Assembly: GCA_027008885.1 (NCBI GenBank)
Contig: JALVDQ010000019.1
Location: forward strand, 1 to 5,637
Length of the DNA stretch: 5,637 nucleotides
From: Thiotrichaceae bacterium
Lineage (GTDB): Bacteria; Pseudomonadota; Gammaproteobacteria; Thiotrichales; Thiotrichaceae
Direction: 5' to 3'
Position 1 is the first letter of the stretch. Every line of letters starts with the position of its first letter. The notes under the pieces were generated by a model. The model did not search any database and had not been told where the DNA came from. It was given only the letters and a program-made list of their open reading frames with translations. Below are positions 1 through 4,755 of this stretch, one piece after another. Both the position numbers and the translations under genes were made by a program.

Positions 1-82
1 CACCGCTTCCGCCACCACCACAGGCGCTAAGACCTATGGCGAAAGCGCTAATCAGTGTATATCGTATTATTGAATGTTTCAT
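1..82 (-). CDS. Lipoprotein, N-terminal fragment (cut by window start)
   Basis: This is the start of a gene that runs out of the window; only 27 codons and one extra base are visible. The peptide begins MKHSIIRYTLISAF and has the form of a lipoprotein signal peptide: a short positive head (K2, R7), a hydrophobic core, and a lipobox LSAC with the lipidated cysteine at residue 21. A glycine/serine-rich stretch follows (GGGGSG), typical of the flexible tether after the lipid-modified Cys. Signal peptidase II would be expected to cut before Cys21, and the protein would then be anchored to the inner or outer membrane. The ATG at 82 is chosen because AAGGA (94-90) sits 7 nt upstream. It lies 106 bp beyond the dapE stop and probably has its own promoter in that gap. 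The mature part is not visible, so no function can be given. Confidence 0.75.
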   Translation of the reverse strand, partial: MKHSIIRYTLISAFAIGLSACGGGGSG

Positions 83-89
83 TGTTTTT

Positions 90-95
90 TCCTTT
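90..95 (-). promoter_or_regulatory. Ribosome binding site of the lipoprotein gene
   Basis: On the minus strand AAAGGA is followed by a 7-nt A-rich spacer and the ATG at 82. This supports the start codon of the lipoprotein fragment, which is too short for ordinary ORF calling. Confidence 0.6.
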
Positions 96-119
96 CGTTG
101 TTAATTAGTTATCTTTTCC

Positions 120-180
120 CAGTTATTTTATTTTTAGATTCTTTTTACATGTAAACATAAATTTTGGCATAAAATAACTG
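120..180. repeat. Nested palindrome in the dapE-lipoprotein gap
   Basis: A perfect 12-bp inverted repeat, CAGTTATTTTAT (120-131) and ATAAAATAACTG (169-180), surrounds a perfect 12-bp palindrome, TTTACATGTAAA (144-155). The centres coincide to within half a base (150 against 149.5). The segments between arms and core do not pair well. Possible roles are an operator for dimeric regulators over the lipoprotein promoter, or a structured 3' end for the dapE transcript. There is no clean GC stem plus U-tract, so a classical intrinsic terminator is not supported. Confidence 0.55.
127..155 (-). promoter_or_regulatory. Candidate sigma-70 promoter for the lipoprotein gene
   Basis: Reading the minus strand, TTTACA (155-150, five of six to the -35 consensus) is followed by a 17-bp spacer and AATAAA (132-127, four of six to the -10 consensus). 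Transcription would start near 120 and leave a leader of about 38 nt before the ATG at 82. The -35 hexamer lies inside the central palindrome TTTACATGTAAA, so a protein bound there would block it. The region is AT-rich, so chance matches are likely. Confidence 0.25.
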
Positions 181-188
181 ACATACAA

Positions 189-1322
189 TTATAACAACCT
201 GGCTAAAATTTCGTAATAGATTTTTTCCAGAATGTCCAGTTCTTCAATACCAACGCATTCGTTTATCTGATGAATGCTTGCATTGGTGGGTCCCAGTTCA
301 ATCACCTGTGCGCCCGTGGGTGCAATGAAGCGCCCGTCTGATGTGCCGCCGCTGGTTGATAATTCGGTGTCAATACCAGTTACTTCCTTAATGGCGGCGA
401 CTGTGGCTTTAACCAGATCGCCTTCAGAGGTTAAAAAAGGCATGCCTGTTAGGATCCACTCGATTTCATAGTCAAACTGGTGTTTTTCAATTAGTTTTTG
501 TACTTTTTGTTTTATTTCATCCGGTGTGATTTCGGTGGAAAAGCGTAAGTTAAAATCCATCTCAAGCGTTCCCGGAATGACATTGCTTGCCCCCGTGCCT
601 GCATTGATATTGGCAACCTGCAAGCTTGTTGGCGGGAAGAATTGATTGCCATTATCCCACTCTATCGCGGTAAGTTCTGCGAGAAAGGGGGCTGCGAGAT
701 GAATCGGGTTATTGGCAAGCTGCGGGTAGGCAACATGCCCCTGCTTGCCGATAATTTTGAGCTTGCAACCGAGTGCGCCGCGTCGTCCATTTTTAATCAC
801 ATCTCCAGTTTGTTGGGTGGATGAGGGCTCGCCAACCAGACACCAGTCTATTTTTTCATTGCGTGCTTGCAGAGTTTCAACGACCTTTACCGTTCCATTT
901 TTTGCCGGACCTTCCTCATCACTGGTAATCAGCAAAGCAATGGAACCCTTGTGATCAGGATGATCCCTGACAAAACGCTCGCAGGCAGCCGTGAATGCCG
1001 CAATGCCACCCTTCATGTCCGCGCTGCCACGCCCATACAATTTGCCATCCGCTTCGGTAGCTGTAAACGGGTCAAACTTCCAGCTTTCAAGCGGTCCAGT
1101 GGGAACTACATCGGTATGACCTGCAAAGCAGAACAGGGGAGCTTCATTGCCCCTGCGCAGCCAGAGGTTTTCGACTTCTGCAAAATCCAGTTTATCTGCC
1201 TTGAAACCATGAGGCTCAAGTGTATCAATCAATAATTGCTGACAGCCTTTGTCCTGTGGTGTAACGGATGGGCGCGAGATAAGCTCTTTGACTAGGCTGA
1301 GTGTTTTTGATGTTTCTGGCAT
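189..1322 (-). CDS. dapE: Succinyl-diaminopimelate desuccinylase
   Basis: DapE hydrolyses N-succinyl-LL-2,6-diaminopimelate to LL-diaminopimelate and succinate in the cytoplasm, a late step of the succinylase route to meso-diaminopimelate and lysine. The 377-residue protein matches the family length (about 375-380) and is an M20 dizinc peptidase. By alignment with the known enzyme, the zinc ligands are H69 (motif GHTD), D102 (ADMKGG), E137 (DEEG), E165 (GEPSS) and H351 (ASIHQ). E136 is the catalytic base and D71 follows the first His. H196, in the dimerisation domain, corresponds to the His that reaches into the partner's active site. The start [14 protein letters not shown] aligns with the E. 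coli N-terminus, but no Shine-Dalgarno is visible (CAACCCAGCC precedes the ATG), so translation may depend on coupling to the VOC gene 42 bp upstream. It is the last gene of a likely yffB-VOC-dapE operon. Confidence 0.97.
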   Translation of the reverse strand: MPETSKTLSLVKELISRPSVTPQDKGCQQLLIDTLEPHGFKADKLDFAEVENLWLRRGNEAPLFCFAGHTDVVPTGPLESWKFDPFTATEADGKLYGRGSADMKGGIAAFTAACERFVRDHPDHKGSIALLITSDEEGPAKNGTVKVVETLQARNEKIDWCLVGEPSSTQQTGDVIKNGRRGALGCKLKIIGKQGHVAYPQLANNPIHLAAPFLAELTAIEWDNGNQFFPPTSLQVANINAGTGASNVIPGTLEMDFNLRFSTEITPDEIKQKVQKLIEKHQFDYEIEWILTGMPFLTSEGDLVKATVAAIKEVTGIDTELSTSGGTSDGRFIAPTGAQVIELGPTNASIHQINECVGIEELDILEKIYYEILARLL

Positions 1323-1345
1323 GGCTGGGTTGGTTGACGCTATAA

Positions 1346-1364
1346 GGTTAATGAGGGTTAATGA
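1346..1364. repeat. 9-bp direct repeat between the VOC gene and dapE
   Basis: GGTTAATGA occurs at 1346-1354 and again at 1356-1364, one base apart, in the 42-bp gap before dapE and abutting the VOC stop codon. It may be a simple slippage duplication. The gap contains no recognisable promoter or ribosome binding site. Confidence 0.4.
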
Positions 1365-1757
1365 TTATGAAGCTATAATATTTGAAATCTCAATAAGATT
1401 ATTATCAGGATCACGAATATAAATGGAGTTAAGCGGTGCTCTTGCTCCTGTTCTTATAATTGGACCATCATCCACAGGAATATTCAGCATTTCCAGCTTT
1501 TTCAGGATAAGCTTAAGTGGTGTGTCACTGATCAGGCAGATATCAATTGCGCCTGGCACTGGATTTTTTGCCTTTGGTTCAAATTCCTTGCCTGCTTCAT
1601 GCAGGTTAAATTTTTGCTTGCCAAATTGCAGTGCCTTGCGATTACCCGCAAAACTAATCACTTTCATGCCCAGTATGTTTTGGTAAAAATCGCAACTTGC
1701 CTTGATGTCTTTGACCGTAAGAACCAGATGGTCGATATGACTGATTTTGATTGACAT
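1365..1757 (-). CDS. VOC-family (glyoxalase-like) protein, GLOD5-type
   Basis: This 130-residue protein is a single vicinal-oxygen-chelate domain, the fold of glyoxalase I, extradiol dioxygenases and bleomycin-resistance proteins. Visible family motifs are SHIDHLVLTVKDI at the N-terminus (likely metal ligand H10), the FYQNILGMKV helix-strand segment, KFNLHEAGKEFEPKA (48-63), PGAIDICLI (68-76) and a C-terminal RDPDNNLIEIS (115-125, likely metal ligand E123). The whole chain closely resembles the GLOD5 group found in vertebrates and many bacteria, some members of which are annotated as 'VOC family virulence protein'. The substrate is unknown. The reading frame is open to an ATG at 1820, directly after the yffB stop. 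I prefer the ATG at 1757 because AGGA (1767-1764) stands 6 nt before it and family proteins begin just before the first beta strand. It sits between yffB and dapE, probably co-transcribed. Confidence 0.9.
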   Translation of the reverse strand: MSIKISHIDHLVLTVKDIKASCDFYQNILGMKVISFAGNRKALQFGKQKFNLHEAGKEFEPKAKNPVPGAIDICLISDTPLKLILKKLEMLNIPVDDGPIIRTGARAPLNSIYIRDPDNNLIEISNIIAS

Positions 1758-1768
1758 TTTATATCCTG
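1758..1768 (-). promoter_or_regulatory. Ribosome binding site that decides the VOC gene start
   Basis: On the minus strand CAGGATATAAA leads directly to the ATG at 1757, giving an AGGA core 6 nt from the start. The upstream in-frame ATG at 1820 is preceded by CCAGGGATAG, a weaker arrangement, and would add 21 residues with no family counterpart. Confidence 0.6.
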
Positions 1769-1791
1769 TGATAATGTCTTGTTGATGCTTG

Positions 1792-1816
1792 TCTGTTTCC
1801 AGGCTTCTGTTTCCAG
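1792..1816. repeat. 11-bp direct repeat in the yffB-VOC gap
   Basis: TCTGTTTCCAG occurs at 1792-1802 and 1806-1816, a 14-bp period. If the VOC start at 1757 is right, both copies lie in the 63-bp non-coding gap after yffB. No function is evident. Confidence 0.4.
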
Positions 1817-1820
1817 ACAT

Positions 1821-2174
1821 CTATCCCTGGGTTTCTAATAGTTCAGAATAGCTTTTCTCTGAAAAGCCTACCATTATTCTTTCAGGAAGTTCAAGTAGCG
1901 GGCGCTTGATAATTGTTGGCTGTTCTTCGGCGACAACCAGCGCAAGTGTTTCATCCATGTTTTCTTTTGTTTCGGCGGGAAGATTGCGCCAGGTCGTGCT
2001 GCGCTTGTTAATCAGCTTTTGCCAGCCGAGTTGATTTATCCATGAGCGTAACTGGATGGGGTTTATGCCATCAGTTTTGAAATCATGAAATTCATAGCTA
2101 ATATTGTTTTCATCCAAAAACTTGCGAGCCTTTTTGACGCTGTCGCAGTTTTTAATGCCGTACATAATAATCAT
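1821..2174 (-). CDS. yffB: ArsC/Spx-family protein YffB
   Basis: This 117-residue protein has the thioredoxin-like ArsC/Spx fold and is very similar to E. coli YffB. The N-terminal MYGIKNCDSVKKARKFL carries the single conserved cysteine (C10) at the head of helix 1. There is no second Cys at the CXXC position, so it is not a dithiol thioredoxin. Further family marks are NISYEFHDFKTDG (24-36), LGWQKLINKRSTTWR (49-63) and IIKRPLL (88-94) with the conserved Arg-Pro. It is probably a glutathione- or thiol-dependent reductase; the family's arsenate reductase activity is not established for YffB, and the true substrate is unknown. The ATG at 2174 is supported by AAGGA (2185-2181) 6 nt upstream and by alignment with the E. 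coli N-terminus. yffB lies beside dapE in E. coli; here a VOC gene separates them. It is the first gene of the likely operon, and a repeat element lies just upstream. Confidence 0.93.
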   Translation of the reverse strand: MIIMYGIKNCDSVKKARKFLDENNISYEFHDFKTDGINPIQLRSWINQLGWQKLINKRSTTWRNLPAETKENMDETLALVVAEEQPTIIKRPLLELPERIMVGFSEKSYSELLETQG

Positions 2175-2186
2175 TTGTCGTCCTTT
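2175..2186 (-). promoter_or_regulatory. Ribosome binding site of yffB
   Basis: On the minus strand AAAGGACGACAA leads into the ATG at 2174, an AAGGA core with 6-nt spacing. It lies immediately outside the short repeat copy (2193-2332), so the yffB leader RNA probably includes or abuts that element. Confidence 0.6.
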
Positions 2187-2192
2187 TCTAAT

Positions 2193-2332
2193 AACTCAAG
2201 CTTCGGAGTCAAAAACAGCATGGAAACACTGATTCCAGTCATTTAGTTTAAGTAACGCAGAGAGTCGCAGAGTTTTCTCTGCGAATATCTCTGTGTTCCT
2301 CTGCGTAACGATAGATTTGAACTCCGAAACTT
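2193..2332 (+). mobile_element. MITE-like inverted-repeat element, short copy A
   Basis: This is a 140-bp non-coding element bounded by terminal inverted repeats: AAGCTTCGGAGTCAAA at the left (2198-2213) and TTTGAACTCCGAAACTT at the right (2316-2332), differing by one substitution and one missing base. Inside are ACGCAGAG/CTCTGCGT (2255-2262 with 2299-2306) and a central hairpin of TCGCAGAG and CTCTGCGA around TTTT (2265-2284). A 296-bp relative lies at 4392-4687 in the same orientation. The left arms differ by about four substitutions and two one-base indels, and the rightmost 58 bp (2275-2332 and 4630-4687) are identical. Copy A lacks the roughly 155-bp interior of copy B. There is no coding capacity and no clear target-site duplication. 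It separates yheS from yffB, so it would be transcribed in any read-through RNA. Confidence 0.8.
2265..2284. repeat. Perfect central hairpin of copy A
   Basis: An 8-bp perfect stem, TCGCAGAG and CTCTGCGA, encloses a TTTT loop on the plus strand (AAAA on the transcribed minus-strand RNA). It sits between the yheS stop and yffB and would form in read-through RNA. No U-tract follows on the minus strand, so intrinsic termination is not supported; stabilising the yheS 3' end or pausing would be possible roles. Confidence 0.6.
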
Positions 2333-2349
2333 AAAGTAAATCAACAGGT

Positions 2350-4266
2350 TTAATCCGCTGCTTTTGTTTCATATTCCTCTGAAGCTTCCATCCACTCAGT
2401 TTCGACTATTTCCAATGCCTGGTCAATCCTGCTTTTTTCCAGCAGGTTCTTTTTAAGTTCTTCCCTGTTTTCTTCCAGATAAGTATCAGGCTCGGCGAGT
2501 ATTGCTTCAAGTTTTGCCTGTTTTTCGCTTAAATCATCCAGTTCTTTTTCAAGTTTTTTGATCTTGTTGCGCAAGGGTTGTAGCTGTTTTCTGCGTTCTG
2601 CTTCCTGTTGGCGCTGTTGTTTGCGTGATAGTTCCTTATGTGCTTCTTTGTGTGGGGTAGAGGTATCTGAAGTTGCTTCTGTGTGTTCGCTTTGCCTGAT
2701 TGCATCAGCGATATATCTGGCGTAGTCATCCAGATCACCTGCAAATTCTTCTGCTTTGTCATTATGCACAATGAGCAGTTCATCTGTGACGGTTTTGAGC
2801 AGATGCCTGTCGTGCGATACAATCACCATCGCACCCGAAAAGCCCTGCAAGGCAACACTTAAGGCATGACGCATTTGCAGATCGAGGTGATTGGTTGGCT
2901 CATCCAGCAATAATAGATTGGGTTTTTGATAAACCAGCAAGGCTAAAACCAGACGGGCTTTTTCGCCGCCAGAAAAGGGCTTGACCGGTTCATCTACGCG
3001 TTCACCCCTGAAGCCAAAACCACCGAGATAGTTGCGTAATTCCTGCTCTCTGGCAACTTGATCCAGTGCGCGTAGCTGCTCCAGTGCGGTTTTATCCGGG
3101 TCTAGCTGCTCTAGCTGATGTTGTGCAAAATAGCCGATTTTTAAATCTTGTGCTTGCCATGTTTCGCCTTTTTGCGCTTTAAGTTCGCCCGCCAGAAACT
3201 TGATCAGGGTTGATTTTCCTGCGCCATTGGGACCGATTAAACCAATTCGTTGCCCTGGCGTTAATTGCAATTTTAAATTATCAATAATGGTTGTCTGTTG
3301 CTTGCCGTCGCCATAGCCAATTGCTGCATCCGTCACATTCAGCAGGCGCTCGGGTATTTTTTCTGGCTCGAAAAATTTAAAATGAAAAGGCGAGTCTATC
3401 TGTGCCGCTGAAATTTCCTGCATGCGTCCCAGTGCCTTTAAACGGCTCTGTGCCTGTTTTGCCTTGGTTGCCTGTGCGCGGAAACGATCCACATAAGCCT
3501 GCATATGCGCCCGCTCTCGCTGTTGTTTTTCGTATGCGCTTTGCTGCTGGGCTAATCTCTCTGAGCGAATTTTTTCAAAGGCGCTGTAGTTGCCTGTGTA
3601 CAGGGTGAGTTTGGCATGTTCAATATGAGCAATATGTTTGACCACAGCATCCAGAAACTCGCGGTCATGCGAGATCAATATCAGTGTTCCAGGGTATTTT
3701 ATGAGCCAGTTTTGCAGCCAGATAACGGCATCCAGATCCAGGTGATTGGTCGGCTCATCCAGCAGTAGCAGATCAGAGCGGCACATTAAAGCCTGTGCCA
3801 GATTGAGGCGCATTCGCCAGCCGCCCGAAAAGCTGTTCACCGGATTCTTGATTTGTTCGTTAGAAAACCCCAGACCATGTAACAAGGTTGCTGCCCTGCT
3901 TTCGGTGGTGTAGCCGTCAATCGCATCCAGTTGCGCGTGAAGCTCGCCAAGGTGTGCGCCTTCGGCGGTTTGCAGTTGTTTGTGCAGCTCAATATATTCG
4001 GCATCACCCTGCAATACATATTCCAGCGCACTCATCTCGGAGGAGGGTGTCTCTTGCGCAACATGCGCTATGACCCAGTTTGGCGGGATGCTTAAAGTGC
4101 CTTCATCCTGCCCCAGTTCACCAAGCAGCATCGCAAACAGGCTGGATTTTCCCGTGCCATTTGCGCCCGTCAAACCCACCTTGTAGCCGGGGTGAATGCT
4201 TAGAGAGACGCCAGATAACAGTTTTTGAGAGCCACGTCTTAGGCTGATGTCAGATAAAGTAATCAT
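2350..4266 (-). CDS. yheS: ABC-F family ATPase YheS (translation factor)
   Basis: ABC-F proteins are soluble twin-ATPase factors that bind the ribosomal E site and act on stalled or hard-to-translate complexes. They are not transporters, and no membrane segment is seen. The 638-residue protein matches E. coli YheS in length and in many segments. First ATPase domain: Walker A GANGTGKS (34-41), signature FSGGW (146-150), Walker B LLLLDEP with catalytic E171, switch His H200. The linker (about 228-305, including RFRAQATKAKQAQSR) is the P-site-tRNA-interacting region. Second domain: Walker A GPNGAGKS (345-352), signature FSGGE (431-435), Walker B with E456, switch H485. Both NHLDL motifs are present. 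Residues about 540-635 are charged and coiled-coil-like. Both catalytic sites look intact. The ATG at 4266 fits the E. coli N-terminus but lacks a Shine-Dalgarno sequence; a six-codon upstream frame ends 4 nt before it. The gene is bracketed by two repeat copies. Confidence 0.96.
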   Translation of the reverse strand: MITLSDISLRRGSQKLLSGVSLSIHPGYKVGLTGANGTGKSSLFAMLLGELGQDEGTLSIPPNWVIAHVAQETPSSEMSALEYVLQGDAEYIELHKQLQTAEGAHLGELHAQLDAIDGYTTESRAATLLHGLGFSNEQIKNPVNSFSGGWRMRLNLAQALMCRSDLLLLDEPTNHLDLDAVIWLQNWLIKYPGTLILISHDREFLDAVVKHIAHIEHAKLTLYTGNYSAFEKIRSERLAQQQSAYEKQQRERAHMQAYVDRFRAQATKAKQAQSRLKALGRMQEISAAQIDSPFHFKFFEPEKIPERLLNVTDAAIGYGDGKQQTTIIDNLKLQLTPGQRIGLIGPNGAGKSTLIKFLAGELKAQKGETWQAQDLKIGYFAQHQLEQLDPDKTALEQLRALDQVAREQELRNYLGGFGFRGERVDEPVKPFSGGEKARLVLALLVYQKPNLLLLDEPTNHLDLQMRHALSVALQGFSGAMVIVSHDRHLLKTVTDELLIVHNDKAEEFAGDLDDYARYIADAIRQSEHTEATSDTSTPHKEAHKELSRKQQRQQEAERRKQLQPLRNKIKKLEKELDDLSEKQAKLEAILAEPDTYLEENREELKKNLLEKSRIDQALEIVETEWMEASEEYETKAAD

Positions 4267-4270
4267 ATTT

Positions 4271-4291
4271 TTACATTTGTGTGATACCCAT
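4271..4291 (-). CDS. Possible six-codon upstream reading frame (MGITQM) before yheS
   Basis: On the minus strand ATG GGT ATC ACA CAA ATG TAA begins at 4291 inside the end of the 101-bp fold-back element and stops 4 nt before the yheS ATG. It is preceded by AAGGGGGGG, whose AAGG part stands 5 nt from the ATG and could serve as a ribosome binding site. Because yheS itself shows no Shine-Dalgarno, ribosomes ending here could reinitiate on yheS. This is inference from position only; so short a frame can occur by chance. Confidence 0.25.
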   Translation of the reverse strand: MGITQM

Positions 4292-4385
4292 CCCCCCCTT
4301 TTTTTATATATTTTTCAGTTGATTGTTGTTTTGCAGGGCGGATCAGATAACAACAAAAACATATCAAAAACAGGGGGGATGGGTA
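4285..4385. mobile_element. 101-bp fold-back element with C-run ends
   Basis: This is a second, unrelated inverted-repeat element. The ends are a perfect 13-bp inverted repeat, TACCCATCCCCCC (4285-4297) and GGGGGGATGGGTA (4373-4385). The arms continue as an imperfect T-rich/A-rich pairing, and the centre holds TTGTTGTT/AACAACAA (4323-4330 with 4349-4356) around an 18-nt loop, so most of the element can fold back. It has no coding capacity beyond the tiny upstream frame and no obvious target duplication. Its end lies 18 bp from the yheS start codon and only 6 bp from the start of the neighbouring 296-bp element, so it forms most of the yheS leader region. A mobile origin is inferred from its shape; only one copy is in the window. 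Confidence 0.6.
4303..4310 (-). promoter_or_regulatory. yheS: Candidate -10 box for yheS
   Basis: On the minus strand TATATAAA (4310-4303) contains TATAAA, five of six to the -10 consensus, inside the fold-back element. Transcription would begin at about the G-run near 4297, giving a leader of roughly 30 nt. No good -35 hexamer is visible 16-18 bp upstream, and the stretch is generally AT-rich, so the call is weak. Confidence 0.25.
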
Positions 4386-4391
4386 ATTAGG

Positions 4392-4687
4392 AACTCAAGT
4401 TTCGGAGTTCAAAAACAGCATAAGAAACACTGATTCCAGTTATTCAGTTTAAGTAACGCAGAGAGTCGCAGAGTTTTTCGCAGAGAACCACGGAGTTAAC
4501 ATTATAAAAAGTATCAAACAAATAGTGTGCAAACGAAAGATAGTGTGCAAACGAAGGATAACGTGCAAACGAAGGATAACGTGCAAACGAAGAAGGGTAA
4601 ATTGATTTCCTTCTTTATAATCTCTGCGGTTCTCTGCGAATATCTCTGTGTTCCTCTGCGTAACGATAGATTTGAACTCCGAAACTT
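4392..4687 (+). mobile_element. MITE-like inverted-repeat element, long copy B
   Basis: This 296-bp non-coding element is the fuller form of the element at 2193-2332. Its ends are a perfect 19-bp inverted repeat, TCAAGTTTCGGAGTTCAAA at 4395-4413 and its reverse complement at 4671-4689. AACTCAAG is shared with copy A at the left edge, while the copies diverge after AACTT on the right. Inner arms pair again as TTCGCAGAGAACC (4477-4489) with GGTTCTCTGCGAA (4628-4640), so the element folds as a long interrupted hairpin. The roughly 140-bp loop between these inner arms carries a tandem array of 18-bp units. The outer arms match copy A closely, and the rightmost 58 bp are identical. No transposase is encoded, so movement would need a helper in trans. 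AATTA occurs close outside both ends (4385-4389 and 4689-4693) but is not placed symmetrically, so a target duplication is doubtful. Confidence 0.8.
4527..4592. repeat. Tandem array of an 18-bp unit inside copy B
   Basis: The unit GTGCAAACGAAGGATAAC repeats head to tail at 4527-4544 (variant ending GAAAGATAGT), 4545-4562, 4563-4580 and 4581-4592 (first 12 bases only). The second and third units are identical. AATAGT just before (4521-4526) resembles the end of a further unit. The array lies in the loop of the long element and is absent from copy A. The unit length is in the range of plasmid iterons, but nothing else here suggests a replication origin. Confidence 0.85.
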
Positions 4688-4720
4688 GAATTATATATTT
4701 TAACTGAACACATATAAACG

Positions 4721-4738
4721 CAAACTTCGGAATAAAAG
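4721..4738 (+). repeat. Degenerate relative of the element's left end
   Basis: CAAACTTCGGAATAAAAG matches the left end of copy A (CAAGCTTCGGAGTCAAAA) at about 14 of 18 positions and lies 33 bp beyond the right end of copy B, just downstream of the DUF255 gene. It may be the remnant of an older insertion, or a chance AT-rich match. Confidence 0.3.
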
Positions 4739-4755
4739 AACCACTGCGCTACTGA

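Noticed and set aside
867..1235. 122-residue plus-strand frame opposite dapE
   Set aside because: It lies antisense to dapE, which has all its catalytic residues; the translated product shows no family features.
1365..1820. Longer 151-residue form of the VOC protein starting at 1820
   Set aside because: The extra 21 residues have no family counterpart, contain a direct repeat at DNA level, and the internal ATG at 1757 has a better ribosome binding site.
2265..2290. Intrinsic terminator after yheS
   Set aside because: The stem is good, but on the transcribed strand it is followed by ACTCTCTGCG rather than a U-tract.
2529..2822. 97-residue minus-strand frame inside yheS
   Set aside because: It is a shadow in another frame of the well-supported yheS C-terminal region, with no recognisable motif or ribosome binding site considered convincing.
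4285..4385. G-quadruplex at the fold-back ends
   Set aside because: Each end has only one long G-run and one GGG on its G-rich strand, too few for an intramolecular four-run quadruplex within a short span.
4527..4592. CRISPR array
   Set aside because: The 18-bp units are directly abutting with no unique spacers, and no cas genes are in the window.
4521..4600. Iteron-based replication origin
   Set aside because: No rep gene, DnaA-box cluster or other origin feature is nearby; the array sits inside a small mobile-like element between chromosomal housekeeping genes.
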